Positions 11,245-21,390 of a DNA stretch of 64,000 nucleotides are shown piece by piece. This DNA is from Ascarosepion bandense (lineage: Eukaryota > Mollusca > Cephalopoda > Sepiida > Sepiidae). Position numbers and translations under genes: made by a program. The notes beneath the pieces were generated by a model. The model did no database searches. It had not been told where the DNA came from and saw only the letters and a program-made list of their open reading frames with translations. Each line of letters opens with the position of its first letter. The first letter of the stretch is position 1. The stretch covers positions 6,403,501-6,467,500 of the forward strand of contig JBBBDQ010001122.1 in NCBI GenBank assembly GCA_037127315.1, in the 5' to 3' direction.

Positions 11245-11249
<5 letters not shown>

Positions 11250-11296
<47 letters not shown>
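11250..11296. repeat. (TA)n microsatellite
   Basis: About 23 TA units directly in front of a SINE-B. Confidence 0.95.
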
Positions 11297-11299
<3 letters not shown>

Positions 11300-11490
11300 G
11301 GAGTAGATAGACTAAACTATCGCCCGGCTGACACTCCACCCACGTCTATTGAACAGGTGAAGAGGCTCATCCCTTGTTCACGGTTTAGGATGTGGTTTCC
11401 GGCTTTCTCTCTTCTAATCTTTTCACTCTTACATAGCCCCTAGCACATCAGTGGCGTTACCGCCTTGCTCGGGGTGAAATGATTAATATA
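11297..11490 (+). mobile_element. SINE-B copy, full length
   Basis: Starts TTGGAGTAGATAGACTAAAC, contains CGGCTGACACTCCACCCACG and TTTAGGATGTGGTTTCCGG, and ends CCTTGCTCGGGGTGAAATGATTAA, running into (TA)n. Most copies in the window begin at the same TTGGAGTAGAT point, which argues for a defined 5' end rather than random LINE truncation. GGTTCACACTCC is a weak box B look-alike, and no convincing box A is seen. Confidence 0.78.
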
Positions 11491-11540
11491 TATATATATA
11501 TATATATAATGATAATAATCCACGTATACTGTCTTAATAT

Positions 11541-11625
11541 GTATAGGAAAAACTACTAAAAAGTTATAAGTTAAAAATGTATTTTTTTTGACAGTATTTA
11601 TTTATTTCTATTATTGTTATATATA
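11541..11625 (-). repeat. Inverted partner of 12870-12950
   Basis: About 80 bp (TTTTTAGTAGTTTTTCC type, then a T/A run, then AATAAATAAATACTG) matching 12870-12950 in opposite orientation. On its own strand each copy lies just downstream of a hammerhead-like core (11666-11734 on -, 12837-12873 on +), so this looks like the trailing part of one element family. Confidence 0.75.
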
Positions 11626-11665
11626 TATAGTGTAATGGTTGTTACAATGTTTTTAAATTCATAGT

Positions 11666-11734
11666 ATCACTACACAAAAAAATTCTCATGTTTCAAAGCC
11701 AGCCCATTATGTTTTGGCTTCATCCTCAGGTGAT
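11666..11734 (-). ncRNA. Hammerhead ribozyme-like fold, complete, 69 nt
   Basis: Minus strand: CTGAGGA (11723-11729), one extra T, stem II GAAGCCA/TGGCTTT with seven pairs (11715-11721 with 11695-11701), GAAA (11691-11694), stem III ACAT/GTGT (11688-11691 with 11672-11675) over a 12-base loop, and cleavage triplet GTA with A at 11671. Stem I is five perfect pairs, ATCAC/GTGAT (11730-11734 with 11666-11670). Every invariant position is satisfied. This is one of the three strongest folds in the window. Confidence 0.75.
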
Positions 11735-12529
11735 TTTTTTTTTAGAAATGAGAATTATCTAGTTGAAAAGACAGTTTATTTTTGTTGGATTTGTTATTTT
11801 TGGGTGTTAGAGGGGTTGGTCTGTATTTTGAGTTCCGTTGACCTTTTTACTGGTCTTAGGGTCAAGTGTTTGTTTTTGGCAGAGTTCATGATAGGTTAAT
11901 CTATTAATCTTGAAAGGGCTGGTGGTGCTGGCGCCTAGCTTGTTTGGTTTAGGGGTTGGTAGGTGTTGTTTTGTTTTGGGGTTGGTTTCTCCTTAATTTA
12001 ATGTATGTTATTTTGTATTGGGGTGTGTGCTTTTTTCTGTTTTTTTTATTTTTTGTTTTTTATAAAAAAATATTCTTTACAAAATATATCTCTCATAAAA
12101 AATATTTTATAATATTTCATTATATTAAGCTATTTTATAATATTATAAAATATAACATTTCATAATATTCAAGAAATATATTTCTTTTATAAAATCTATC
12201 CTTTATACAACATATTTTATAAATATAAAATATATTTTTTTTATTTATTTACCTACTATTCTGTTGCAACTGCATTATTTTTTGTTGGTATTGTATAGGG
12301 TTTGTTTTCTTTTGGGGTTTCTGGTTGTTTTTTTTTTTGTTTACTTAAATTTTAGCGAGAAATATTTGCGATGCTTGTATATCACTGCTAATTCGTCTCT
12401 ACGGTTTAGTAAATCGTTGCTGTTAGGGTACTGGATAATGTGTAGTTTTTCACTTAGACATAAAGAGCAGATGTAATTAAGTGAGTTGCAAGTTCTAATT
12501 TTTTCTAGGATTTTCCATTTTACTTTGGG

Positions 12530-12622
12530 TTTCTGTTTTGAATCCTTTAGCTTCCAAAAGTATGTGGAAAGGGATGTTTGGTTTCCACATACTTTTGGAA
12601 GCTAAAGGATTCAAAACAGAAA
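12530..12622. repeat. Perfect 41-bp inverted repeat
   Basis: Arms 12530-12570 and 12582-12622 are exact reverse complements with an 11-base loop. The arm holds CTTTAGCTTCCAAAAGTATG. The segment just after it (12640-12662, TTTGTATCGAGCACTC) resembles TTTGTATTGAGCACTT at 20196 and its reverse at 48541, which are also next to hairpins. Confidence 0.95.
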
Positions 12623-12721
12623 ACCATTACAGTATAACGTTCTACATTTGTATCGAGCACTCTTTATAAAAGTAAATGCATGAACAAAAAGGTAAATAAA
12701 CCTACGAGTTCAACAACTTAG

Positions 12722-12722
12722 T

Positions 12723-12781
<59 letters not shown>
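12722..12781. repeat. (TA)n microsatellite
   Basis: About 30 TA units ending at the hairpin that starts at 12782. Confidence 0.97.
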
Positions 12782-12784
<3 letters not shown>

Positions 12785-12873
12785 ATTTCAGACCGGCCTC
12801 GGCCTGCCTTTCATCAGAAATAAAATCATTTTATTTCTGATGAAAGCCCGAGGCCGGTCTGAAATATCAAATA
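12782..12873. repeat. Hairpin with hammerhead-like cores in both arms
   Basis: Imperfect palindrome 12782-12868 centred near 12826. The left arm is four bases longer. Both arms carry CTGATGA and GAAA boxes: + strand at 12837-12843 and 12861-12864, - strand at 12811-12817 and 12786-12789. A possible triplet ATA ends at 12873 on the + strand. Stem II is poor and no stem I pairing is found, so ribozyme activity is doubtful. Flanked by (TA)n. Confidence 0.6.
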
Positions 12874-12947
12874 TATACATATAATAATAGAAATAAATAA
12901 ATACTGTAAAAAAAAAATTTTTAACTTACAACTTTTTAGTAGTTTTT

Positions 12948-12950
<3 letters not shown>

Positions 12951-13020
<70 letters not shown>

Positions 13021-13030
13021 CTGTCTGTCT
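12951..13030. repeat. (TA)n-(TG)n-(TCTG)n microsatellite
   Basis: Compound simple repeat in the 3' part of intron 2, ending 135 bases before the exon 3 acceptor. Confidence 0.95.
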
Positions 13031-13165
13031 GTCTGTGTGTCTATTTTAGTCTGTTCATATCTCAGTTTATTTCGATTTATTCATTTATTTTTTTTCCCCA
13101 GCCTTTTCATATCTCTCTCTTGGATTGTTCTTATCTGTGTATCTATCTGATTTCCCATCATTTAG

Positions 13166-13453
13166 CGTGCCCAGCCAGACCCCGTGGAAATTCAGCGCCA
13201 ACAGGAATCCAAAAGACGAGCAATAGCTCGACGACGTGCTAAGGATCATTTCCAGTCCTTAACTCCAGAACCTGTGGCTGGCCGAAAGCACATCGACGTG
13301 CAGACCGAATTCTATTTAGAGGAGCTTGCCGATCGTATTGAAGAAGCTGATGTGGATTGTCAGACAGATGGTTTCCTCGATCGACCACCATCGCCATTAT
13401 TTGTGCCAGCCAAATCTGGTGCTGATGCATCCACTCAGATTTTGGATGGAGAG
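13166..13453 (+). CDS. RSPH3: RSPH3 exon 3
   Basis: Encodes residues 69-164, exactly 96 codons, phase 0 at both ends. Acceptor TTTAG ends at 13165 and donor GAG|GTAAGT is at 13454. The peptide opens RAQPDPVEIQRQQESKRRA, then ARRRAKDHF, GRKHIDVQTEFYLEEL, DCQTDGFLDRPPSPLFVPAK and ASTQILDGE, all blocks of the Radial_spoke_3 family. The VQTE, CQTD and STQI tetrapeptides resemble LC8-binding TQT motifs reported in the Chlamydomonas homologue. That function is inference here. Confidence 0.95.
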
Positions 13454-13599
13454 GTAAGTCTTCAACCAGTCCTTCTTAGCTCCGAATAAGAAAGTACAAC
13501 GGGCCTGCTGATAAGGTCCAGTGGCAAGTAATTATAATGTTAACAGTATTGGCAAATAAATTCTTAAGAGTTTTAAAATATAGGTATCACCCTTTCGCA

Positions 13600-13890
13600 G
13601 AAGATTTGTATTTAGAATCAGAAAAAGACGATTGAAATTTCTAGGGCACATGATGATGAGAAAAAGGAGCTTAGAAGATTTGACACTCACAGGACATATT
13701 AAAGGCAAAAGGGACAGAGGAATGCACTAAATAATCTCCCTAATGAGCTTGTATTAATGGTTGGTAGAACCACGTCTTAGGAGAGATAACAAAAAGGACA
13801 ACCATTGCTAAGAGCTACAAAGGATAGGAAGTAGTGGAGAGGCATACGTCGTGACGGGATACGGCACATAGAAAGAAACTACACTCTTAC
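13600..13890 (+). mobile_element. LINE-2 family fragment, C-terminal end of ORF2
   Basis: Translates with stops to a block like RKRRLKFLGH..MRKRSLEDLTLTGH, RDRGMH and ELQRIGSSGEA, the carboxy end of endonuclease-reverse transcriptase LINEs. The same block occurs at 34475-34700 (-) and 58318-58680 (+). A decayed fragment 150 bases after RSPH3 exon 3. Confidence 0.7.
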
Positions 13891-14304
13891 CACAAACATC
13901 TAGTGTTAAAAAAAGGCATTGTTAAAACATACGTGTTCACTTGTAAGATTTATATTATAACAGATTCTATTTCACAGGGTTATCTGGGTCAAGTCATGAC
14001 CCACCCGTCAAAAATGTCCATTTTATAATATAGAACATAATGTAATTTTATATACTAAAGTCCTGCATCCCCATTTCCCCTGTTCATGGGTACACTCTAC
14101 AAAAGGTACAACCCGGATATAAGAGAGTTTCTGGGTCAGGATAAGAGTTCTCTTATGTTCGGGTCGACCCTATATCCGGGTTTGGTCTATTTTATATACA
14201 TTACCACAGGCTCTAATTTGGGACCAGAGAAAATCTCTCTTATATCCGAGTTTCTTTTATATCCGGATATCTTATATCCGGGTTTCTTATATCAGGGTTA
14301 AATA

Positions 14305-14580
14305 GGTATCTCCAAATAAAAGCGATACTTAAGGTTTAAAATGTATTTTTTTAAATGAAAAATCTCGTTTGATGGTTTTAATTTAATTTTAATTTCAAGC
14401 TAACAGATTAAGATTAATATTTTTAATAAGCAAAATGCTTTAAAACTGAATTTACATTGGTTACAATGAGTTTTTACTTTATTATCTATAAAAAAAACGT
14501 TCAAATCGTCCATATTCACAAAACACAGCATAATTCTCTTCATAAAAATCTTTCAAAAATAAAATATACATTTCTGAAAC
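14305..14580 (+). repeat. R repeat copy (diverged)
   Basis: Diverged partial copy: TAGGTATCTCCAAATA, TTAATTTCAAGCTAACAG and AATAAGCAAAATGC align with the better copies at 37680 and 52000. Confidence 0.45.
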
Positions 14581-14589
14581 TTTTTTTTT

Positions 14590-14783
14590 TTTAATCATAT
14601 CACCCCAAGCAAGGCGATAACACCACTGATGTACAGGGGGCTACTTAAGAATAAAAAGATTGGAAAAGAGAAAGCCGGAAACCACATCCTAAACAGGGAG
14701 CAAGGGATGAGCCTCTTCACCTGTTCAATAGGCGTGGGTGGAGTGTGAACCGGCGATAGTTTAGTCTATCTACTCCAATGATC
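14590..14783 (-). mobile_element. SINE-B copy, full length
   Basis: Reverse orientation. T-rich tail, ATCATATCACCCCAAGCAAG (14597-14616), then the family body to the start TTGGAGTAGATAGACTAAAC at its right end. Same 5' end as the copy at 11297. Confidence 0.8.
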
Positions 14784-15294
14784 CGTTTTGGAGAGAAATC
14801 ACTTTCTAGGCTGAAAAAGATCAAAAATGACTTTTGGTCAACAATGTCACAAAAGTGGCCATAGGCTCTGTGTATTCTTTGTATAGAGAACAAACTGCAA
14901 ATTATTGATTTTGATAAAACCATTGATGAGTTTGCAGTCAGGAAAGATTGAAGGAAGCTGTTTTAACATTAAATTACCTACCATAAATGTGTAAATAACC
15001 TTAACAGTGTAATATGAAAACAGCAATTTGGTTATCTGACTGTTTTAAACAATAAACTTCTTCATCACTTAAGACTTAAGATTGTTATTTTCCATAAAGT
15101 TTAAGATAAAAAATTTGGTCAATCTTCAAAAGTTAAAATGTTGCATAATGTTTAGATTTAATTACATATTGACTATAATGACTGTCTTGTCTGTTCTCTG
15201 TTCATTACATTTGAGTATTTCATTGTGACCTTCTTAAGACAGTGTTAGGTGAATTGAGGCTTTGGTTTAATGGATAATAGCTTTCATGTACATA

Positions 15295-16854
15295 CACTCC
15301 CAATCAAAAATCCAAGACCACCTAAAAATCTCTAAAAGAAATTCTTCTTTACAGACAGATTCCAAACTCCTCCCACCCAAGGTCACCAATACCACAATCT
15401 AAAAGGTCACGAAAACAAAAAGCCACATTCCAAACATTCCATCTAGAAATTTACATTTTTACAAAATGAGGCGACTTACACATGATCAAAATTATAAGAC
15501 CAGAGACAAACATTCTACGAAATTGTACAAAAAGTGTATGAAAATATTTAACAACCAAATTTAATAATGAAGTCTACCTCCACTGCTTTTGATGACTTCA
15601 AAAATTCTGTCGGGTATGCTAGAAATAAGCGTTTCCATTAAGGTGCGGGGGATGTTGCTCCAGCTTCTGAAGATGGCTTCACAAGGTTCATTTTTTGTTG
15701 AATATTACTTGCCATTTCGATAAACATCTCTTGTCATCCATCCCCAAACATTTTCAATTGGGTTCAAGTCCGGTGAGCATGCAGGATGTCCCAAGAGATG
15801 GACTCCATTTTCTTGTAGAAAGGTCAAGGTCCGTCTTGCAGCATGGATTGCAGCATTATCCTGTTGGAATAACCATCCATCCCCACACAAACGATGGCCC
15901 TCCGTCATCAAAGATGCTTTTTGTAGCATGTTAACACAACCAGCTGCTCTCTGATGACCCTGCACCACCTGGAGCTCCATCGTCCCTCTGTAAGAAAAGG
16001 CACCCCATACCATTAGGGACCCTCCACCACTATGATGTGCGGAGAAAATTTCAGGAGGCATGTTTTTGTTATACCAATATCGTTGGAAGCCATGAGGACC
16101 ATCGAGATTGAATTTTTTCTCATCAGAAAACAGGACTTTCTTCCACTTCTCAACATCCCATGTTTGGTATTCACGACCAAACTTTAAGCGGTCCAACTTG
16201 TGACGTGGAAGCAGCCGAGGAATTTGTTTACGCTTTTTATTTACCATGCCTTTTTGTCTTAAGTGTCATCTGATGGTTACGGAACTGCAATCAGCATCTG
16301 TGACTGTCTTAATTTGACTAGAAGAAAGTCCCCCGTCTTTCATAACAACCCGTCTTATTCTCCTACTCAATGCAGGAGAAATTTTTTGGGGCCTACCAGA
16401 GGATTTTGCTTTTCCATAATTCTCACTATTCTTTAGAAAGTTGCAAATCACAGTTTTACTGCGATTTACCTTAGCTGCGATCACCCACTGTGACAAACCT
16501 TGCTTATGGAATTCTAGAATTCGAGAACGCTCAACTTTGGTAAGTTTGCTTGCTTTAGGCATAGTAACACCTTTACGCAGTGATTGCTAATCTCTAACTG
16601 AACTAAAAACATTGGAATTGCCATAGATCTAACAATTTATACCCCTGGTCTTATAATTTTGATCATGTGCAAATCGCCTCACTCCACAAAAATGCAAATT
16701 TCCAAATAAAATGCCCGGAATGCAGCTCCCTGCTTCCACAACCCTCCAGATTGCAGTATTGGCAACCCTAAGTGGGAGGAGTCCAAAATCCATCCATAAA
16801 AAAAAATTTCCTTTTAAAGACCTCCAAGTGGTCTCAAATTTTTCATCAGGAGGG
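15295..16854 (-). mobile_element. Tc1-like transposon with long inverted repeats
   Basis: About 1.56 kb bounded by TA on both sides. Inverted repeats of about 210 bp are diverged but alignable: 15465-15503 against 16647-16682 (AAAATTATAAGACCAG type) and the outer parts around 15300 and 16850. It encloses one transposase gene on the minus strand. Long inverted repeats and a TA target site fit the Tc1/mariner superfamily. The copy is recent enough to show only two premature stops. Confidence 0.85.
15554..16562 (-). pseudogene. Tc1-like transposase, two stop codons
   Basis: Reads from ATG at 16562. The amino half (MPKASKLTKVERSRILEFH...) is a paired-type helix-turn-helix DNA-binding domain. An in-frame TGA at 16266-16268 follows VTIR. 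The frame resumes at once and carries the catalytic domain: FSDEKKFN (first Asp), FQQDNAAIH (second Asp) and [11 protein letters not shown] (Glu), a DD34E triad. A second stop (TAA, 15705-15707) precedes about 47 more in-frame residues ending near 15564. Both stops may be decay, the first being consistent with CGA to TGA. Without them the length would be about 330 residues, normal for the family. Confidence 0.88.
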
Positions 16855-17139
16855 TATCTGACATCTAGCCCAAACAGTCTAGACCTGAATTTGGCCATAA
16901 ACTCCTAATAAACACTGCCTGATAATTTAAAGAAATTGCCTAAAACTTGTTGAAAATAATGATTGATCAGCTAACATGTACTATTTTAACTACTAAATTT
17001 TCTGAGCATGTATGCCCGTCTGCCTGTGTAGGCATGTTAGAGAATTTTGAACCCTTTGAAATTTATACAGAACAAGAAAAATCTGAAGATTAAAAAAAGG
17101 GTTCAGTTCAGAATTTCCTGCAAGCAACCCAGATCAGCA

Positions 17140-17225
17140 TACACTTGATGAAGGCCTGAGGTTGCAATGGTCAAAACATTGTGATAACAACAACAAAGAT
17201 GAGGACAATAGATGGCATGCAAACA
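17140..17225 (+). repeat. CTGANGA...GAAAC module, decayed
   Basis: Contains TTGATGAAGGCC ... GGTCAAAACATTGTGATAAC, matching the module at 57131-57220. GGCC/GGTC can pair as stem II. The core differs from hammerhead consensus (TTGATGA, CAAAAC) and the triplet position is G, so cleavage is unlikely. Confidence 0.5.
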
Positions 17226-17229
17226 AATG

Positions 17230-17600
17230 ATAACTCTTCACTTAAGAAATGACAAAAAAACTAATTTATTTTTAAATATTGCTAATGTTGATATAATTTT
17301 ACATTTTTTGAGGAAGACTAACTGATTTAAAGTTTAATTAATCTGATTTGAAACGAATATTACTTACTTTTAATTTGGAATATTGCAGAAAAGCATTATT
17401 AACGCAGTGGTGGGTGTTTTATGAGGTCTTTGGAAATATCTTCTAAGCGGGACATAACTAACAATTATTCGATGAAAATAACGTGTATGCCTTTTTATAT
17501 AATTTTTCTTAACTTAAAAATTTAAGAAGATATTCTATGCAATCTAATGTTTTATTAAAGTTTAGGTATTTTGGCTTTATAGTCAAACTTACGAAGATGT
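17230..17600 (+). repeat. R repeat fragment
   Basis: TTAATCTGATTTGAAACGAA and AATCTAATGTTTTATTAAAG match parts of other R copies (38040, 25498). Confidence 0.45.
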
Positions 17601-17650
17601 TTGTTGAGGAAATGTTAGAAAATGACCAATACATTTAAACGCTACTGTAG

Positions 17651-17934
17651 TTCATTCATTCATTCATTCATTCATTCATTCATTCATTTATTCATTCATT
17701 CATTTATTCATTCATTCATTCATTCATTCATTCATTCATTTATTCATTCATTCATTCATTTATTCATTCATTCATTTATTCATTCATTCATTCATTCATT
17801 TATTCATTCATTCATTCATTCATTCATTTATTCATTCATTCATTCATTCATTTATTCATTCATTCATTCATTCATTCATTCATTCATTTATTCATTCATT
17901 CATTCATTTATTCATTCATTCATTCATTCATTCA
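17651..17934. repeat. (ATTC)n array, 284 bp
   Basis: About 70 CATT units with interspersed TATT variants at semi-regular spacing. Abuts the 3' end of a SINE-A at 17935, so it may have grown from the SINE tail. The tetranucleotide frame translates as a Phe-Ile-His-Ser repeat, which is not a gene. Confidence 0.97.
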
Positions 17935-18150
17935 GTTAAGTGCCATAAGTGATACACGCTTGGGCGATCATATCTCGAAACAGACATGACTGATTAGGAG
18001 GTTTCCATTGCTTTCTGCGGTAGACAGGCTGACAGCCAAGGCTATAGAACCCAATCTGTCCTGTTATTTAACCCATAGCTGGAAGGAAGAGACGGATTAA
18101 TACCTTTCCCAAGGGTATTTGCGCGTAAGTGATTGCAACGAATTCCACTA
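17935..18150 (-). mobile_element. SINE-A, truncated before the tRNA head
   Basis: Starts CAGTTAAGTGCCATAAGTGA (family 3' end) and continues through GGCGATCATATCTCGAAAC, TTTCTGCGGTAGAC and AGACGGATTAATACC, stopping near the point where box B should follow. Confidence 0.85.
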
Positions 18151-18435
18151 GTTATTGCTCTTATTTTCTGATAATTTTCCATTTGGAATTCTATATTTAC
18201 AAAACTCGACGCGTTTATACACCACACATAAAATAAATTCATTATTATTTCTAAAATATTCAGTTTTGTTGAATTGGAGTGACTTTATATGGTAAGCAAG
18301 AAAGTGGCATATCCACTAGGCGATCACTCGGAGGCATGTTGACCAAGGTGTGTGATACTATGTGCACCCTTGTAGGCATAGACGTCGTCTAATCTCGATC
18401 TCTAGTGTTTCTGTTGAATAGTTGTTTTTGAAGTC

Positions 18436-19022
18436 TAGTTGATAAATTTTTGTTTGTTCCCCGAAGGCCTTTACCCCTTCAAATCTTTCCAAAACATTCT
18501 TATTTCCGTGCAAAAGTAAATGCTGAACTCAAATCGACAATTGTTTATTGACGAAACCTATCTTTTTTCAATTTTACAACCAGAAAAATATCGAACTTCT
18601 TTTCGCTGTTTATCTCACCCCGTAACCACGGTTCAAAACATGCCATTCACCGCAGAATGACTTCACGCGTAGTTTGGCGATTTTTCGACCAATTTACTTC
18701 CTTTTTGCAATTCATGCGCGGAAATTGAGTTCCGAACCCAAACAAATCGCGGAGGAATTGCTCAAAGGAAGGAAACGGGCCGTAATAAGTATCCTACGCC
18801 CAAAGTCATTCAGCGGTGAATCAGATATGAGAACGGTGGTAAGGGGGTGTGATAGAGTTTGACTTCTTGTGATCGATAACAGGAAAAATGGTAGGTTTCT
18901 TCAATAAACAATTATCGATTTGATTTCAGCATATACATTTGCACGTAATTACGGAAGTTTAGGAAAGATTTGACGGGGTAAAGGCCTTCGGGGAACAAAA
19001 CAAAAATTTACCGTCTAGTTTT
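18436..19022. mobile_element. MITE-like element with about 130-bp inverted repeats
   Basis: Left arm 18436-18570 and right arm 18890-19022 align as diverged inverted repeats, sharing GTTCCCCGAAGGCCTTTACC (18457-18476) with its complement at 18977-18996, and CAATTGTTTATTGA with TCAATAAACAATTAT. The 320-base core has no transposase. The open frame at 18674-18862 lacks any domain. Target duplications are not resolved. Confidence 0.7.
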
Positions 19023-19559
19023 TAAATCGGCGTCCACTTTGACGAAAATGAGTAAATGAGTAGATGAGGGTTTTATTTTTGAAATCAAGCGACAACAAAA
19101 CCGGAAATGTGTATTCACATGCTTGTCTATATTAAAACTCGTTCTTGGGATCAGAATAAGTACTAGTCTACCATTGTCAGGAGATTGACTTGTCCGTCAT
19201 GTAAGCCCGATGGCATCCATTTGTATTGTCAGCCACACGTCAGGATGTGTTGATGAGCAAATGGGGAAAGCAGTCATAGTTGTCCTAAGTATCACCTACC
19301 TACCCACTTGAACGTGTAGGCGAAGCCCTGACTAAAACATCTCTTTTATAATGTGGGAAACAGTTTGTGTTCTTCTTTCTTGGCATGATGTTTGTCTTTC
19401 ATTGTGTTACTTTGTGAGCATGCAGAAGACACTTTTCTAGTTTTCAGTGCACACTAACAAGGTCGAGAATCGAAATGGTCGGTCGGAGGGAAGCATGGGT
19501 GAGAGTAGTGTTGTACGTAAATAATCACATCATGTTGGGCTCGTATAGTTCGGTGCTCC

Positions 19560-20054
19560 TGTTAAATAGTTAAAGATCCTTGATAAAATGCAAAGAAGAA
19601 TCGGAAATATTATTGGCCATGATCTGGCCTCTTGGTTTCAGTCACTTTCCACCTCTGTAAAGTTGCCTCTCCTTGCCTTTTTATAAATACTTTCATGATG
19701 ATATTTTGGGTGAGCTCTTCGGTATGGTACCTAGACTTTATGAATTTAAGTTCAGTACTAGACAGGCGATGAGGTCTCATCGATTTACAGTTGAGTTGGC
19801 GAGATGTAACCGAATGTCTATGCTGACAATTTCTTTTATCGTGCTTTTCACTTGTGGAACTCTCTTCCGGCTTCATGCTTTCCAGTCAACTTTAATCTTA
19901 AAAAATTTAAATACAATATTAATCGCTATCTACTGTCTTCGTGATTACTCATCTTTTGTGCTAGATCTTTATTTATCTTTCTGTTTTCTAATTCTTTCAC
20001 ACCCAGAAACACCTTTGTGCCTTAGCGGCTTTATTGCCTTGCTTAGGGTGCACT

Positions 20055-20058
<4 letters not shown>
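19560..20058 (+). mobile_element. CR1/Jockey-like LINE, 3' end
   Basis: Translates (with frameshifts) to KILDKMQRRIGNIIG, then FHLWNSLPA and FNLKKFKYNINRYLL, the carboxy end of ORF2 of this LINE. Ends TTATTGCCTTGCTTAGGGTG, the shared LINE/SINE-B tail, then (TA)n. The 5' truncation is typical. Confidence 0.75.

Positions 20059-20106
<48 letters not shown>
20059..20106. repeat. (TA)n microsatellite
   Basis: About 23 TA units between the LINE tail and a palindrome. Confidence 0.95.
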
Positions 20107-20112
<6 letters not shown>

Positions 20113-20188
20113 TAATATTTATTAATAAATTATAACATTGATATGTTAACATATCAATGTTATAATTTATTAATAAATATTATTATTA
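20107..20188. repeat. Perfect 82-bp palindrome, no loop
   Basis: Arms 20107-20147 and 20148-20188 are exact reverse complements with no spacer, centred on GTTAAC. Followed by GCTCTACTTTGTATTGAGCA, a segment shared with the hairpin loci at 48541 and 12640. Confidence 0.95.
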
Positions 20189-20260
20189 GCTCTACTTTGT
20201 ATTGAGCACTTTTTTAAAAATAGTGTTTCTTTGGATGGGGAATATTATTCCACCCATACT

Positions 20261-20263
<3 letters not shown>

Positions 20264-20314
<51 letters not shown>

Positions 20315-20583
20315 CGATTTTCTGCATTATTGCAAGAACTGCAACCTTGAAACTTCTGAACATCGTTTCTTATGTTTCTTATGTCTTTGTCTATGAGTGT
20401 ATCAAATTTGATTAAAATCGGACCACTTCTTCTATAATTCGAGTTTTTCGATTATCGATTTTCGATATTTATCAGGGGCACCTCGGCACAAAATCTAGCT
20501 AAGAACACTTGCAGACGCTTATAGTACAACTGTGTAAGTTTTCAAGAAAATCTGTTCAGCCGTTTTGGAGTCTATAGGTAACG

Positions 20584-20645
<62 letters not shown>

Positions 20646-20669
20646 GTTCCATTTATAAATAAGTTTAGA
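20264..20669 (-). mobile_element. Non-autonomous Helitron copy 2, partial
   Basis: Reverse copy of the Helitron left part: (TA)n at 20264-20311, TTATCGATTTTCTGC, CATCGTTTCTTATG, a 60-base (CA)n (20582-20643) and TTTATAAATAAGTTTAGA at the left terminus. It stops at (TA)n and lacks the hairpin and CTAG end. Confidence 0.8.
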
Positions 20670-20769
20670 ATTAGATTAGATAGGCTGCGATTGGTAAGTT
20701 GTTGTAATGCTCATTGTTTGTTTTTATTTTGTCAACTGCACAGTATAGTATGGTCAGTTGGACACCGTC

Positions 20770-21390
20770 AGCGAGAAAAGAGCACCATGACGCAATTAAC
20801 TCCGCCACAAATTTAGAAACGGCATGTTGTATTGCTTGGAATTCGCGCCAGAAGCTCCAATATGAACATTTCAAAATGTTTGAGTATCAAACTGAGGACA
20901 CTGCAGAAGGTTCAGAAAGAGTTGGATGATATATCCTGTCAACATTACAAGGTCTAGAGTGATCACTAGTGATGGCGATGGTATGCCTTCATTTATTTTC
21001 CCACAGTGCCTCACACTCGACACGGAGACCTACATCAAGTGCCCTAAGGAGGTAGTGCTGCCCTGGATCAAAAGAGTGGCTTCTGGAAAATCCTATGTCT
21101 AGCAACGGGACTCTGCACCATGCCACACAAGCAGGAGAACCAAGTCATGGCTGTCAGACAATTTCTAAGACCACATCACCCCTTACATCTGGCCGCCTAA
21201 CTCTCCAGCCTGAAACCTCTTGATTATTATGTGTGGGATGCAATTGAGTGAGAGACCAATAAAACTCCTTGTAACACAAAAGAAGAACTGAAGGCAAGAG
21301 TTATGACAGCATTAAACAAGGGGACCATCTAGAAGAGATGTAGGAGATTCCAAAGTCGTCTTGAGGCCCTGGGTTGAAGCCAATGGCGAT
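20770..21390 (+). pseudogene. mariner-related transposase remnant
   Basis: A reading frame around 21065-21330 with several stops gives QRDSAPCHTSRRTKSWLSDN, then WPPNSPA, NLLDYYVWDAIE and NTKEELKARVMTALNKG. This matches the second and third catalytic blocks of the mariner/maT group. The third acidic residue position reads Ala instead of Asp. Upstream, 20785-20930 resembles the transposase amino end (QKVQKELDD). Fully decayed, with no inverted repeats found. Confidence 0.7.

Larger units (their letters stand above)
7726..13165. other. RSPH3 intron 2
   Basis: About 5.4 kb, almost fully repeat-derived in its middle: a Helitron with a nested SINE-A (8303-9330), four hammerhead-like folds between 10870 and 12870, SINE-B (11297-11490), (TA)n and (GT)n tracts and two hairpins. 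The stretches 7726-8302, 9331-10150, 10200-10660 and 11900-12480 show no recognised family. The last is very T-rich. Donor GTGAGT and acceptor CATTTAG are both good. Confidence 0.7.

Noticed and set aside
15695..15934. Plus-strand open frame over the Tc1 element
   Set aside because: Lies antisense to the transposase, which has the catalytic motifs.
17622..17939. 105-codon open frame of a repeated Phe-Ile-His-Ser peptide
   Set aside because: It is only the translation of the (ATTC)n array, which stays open in all frames.
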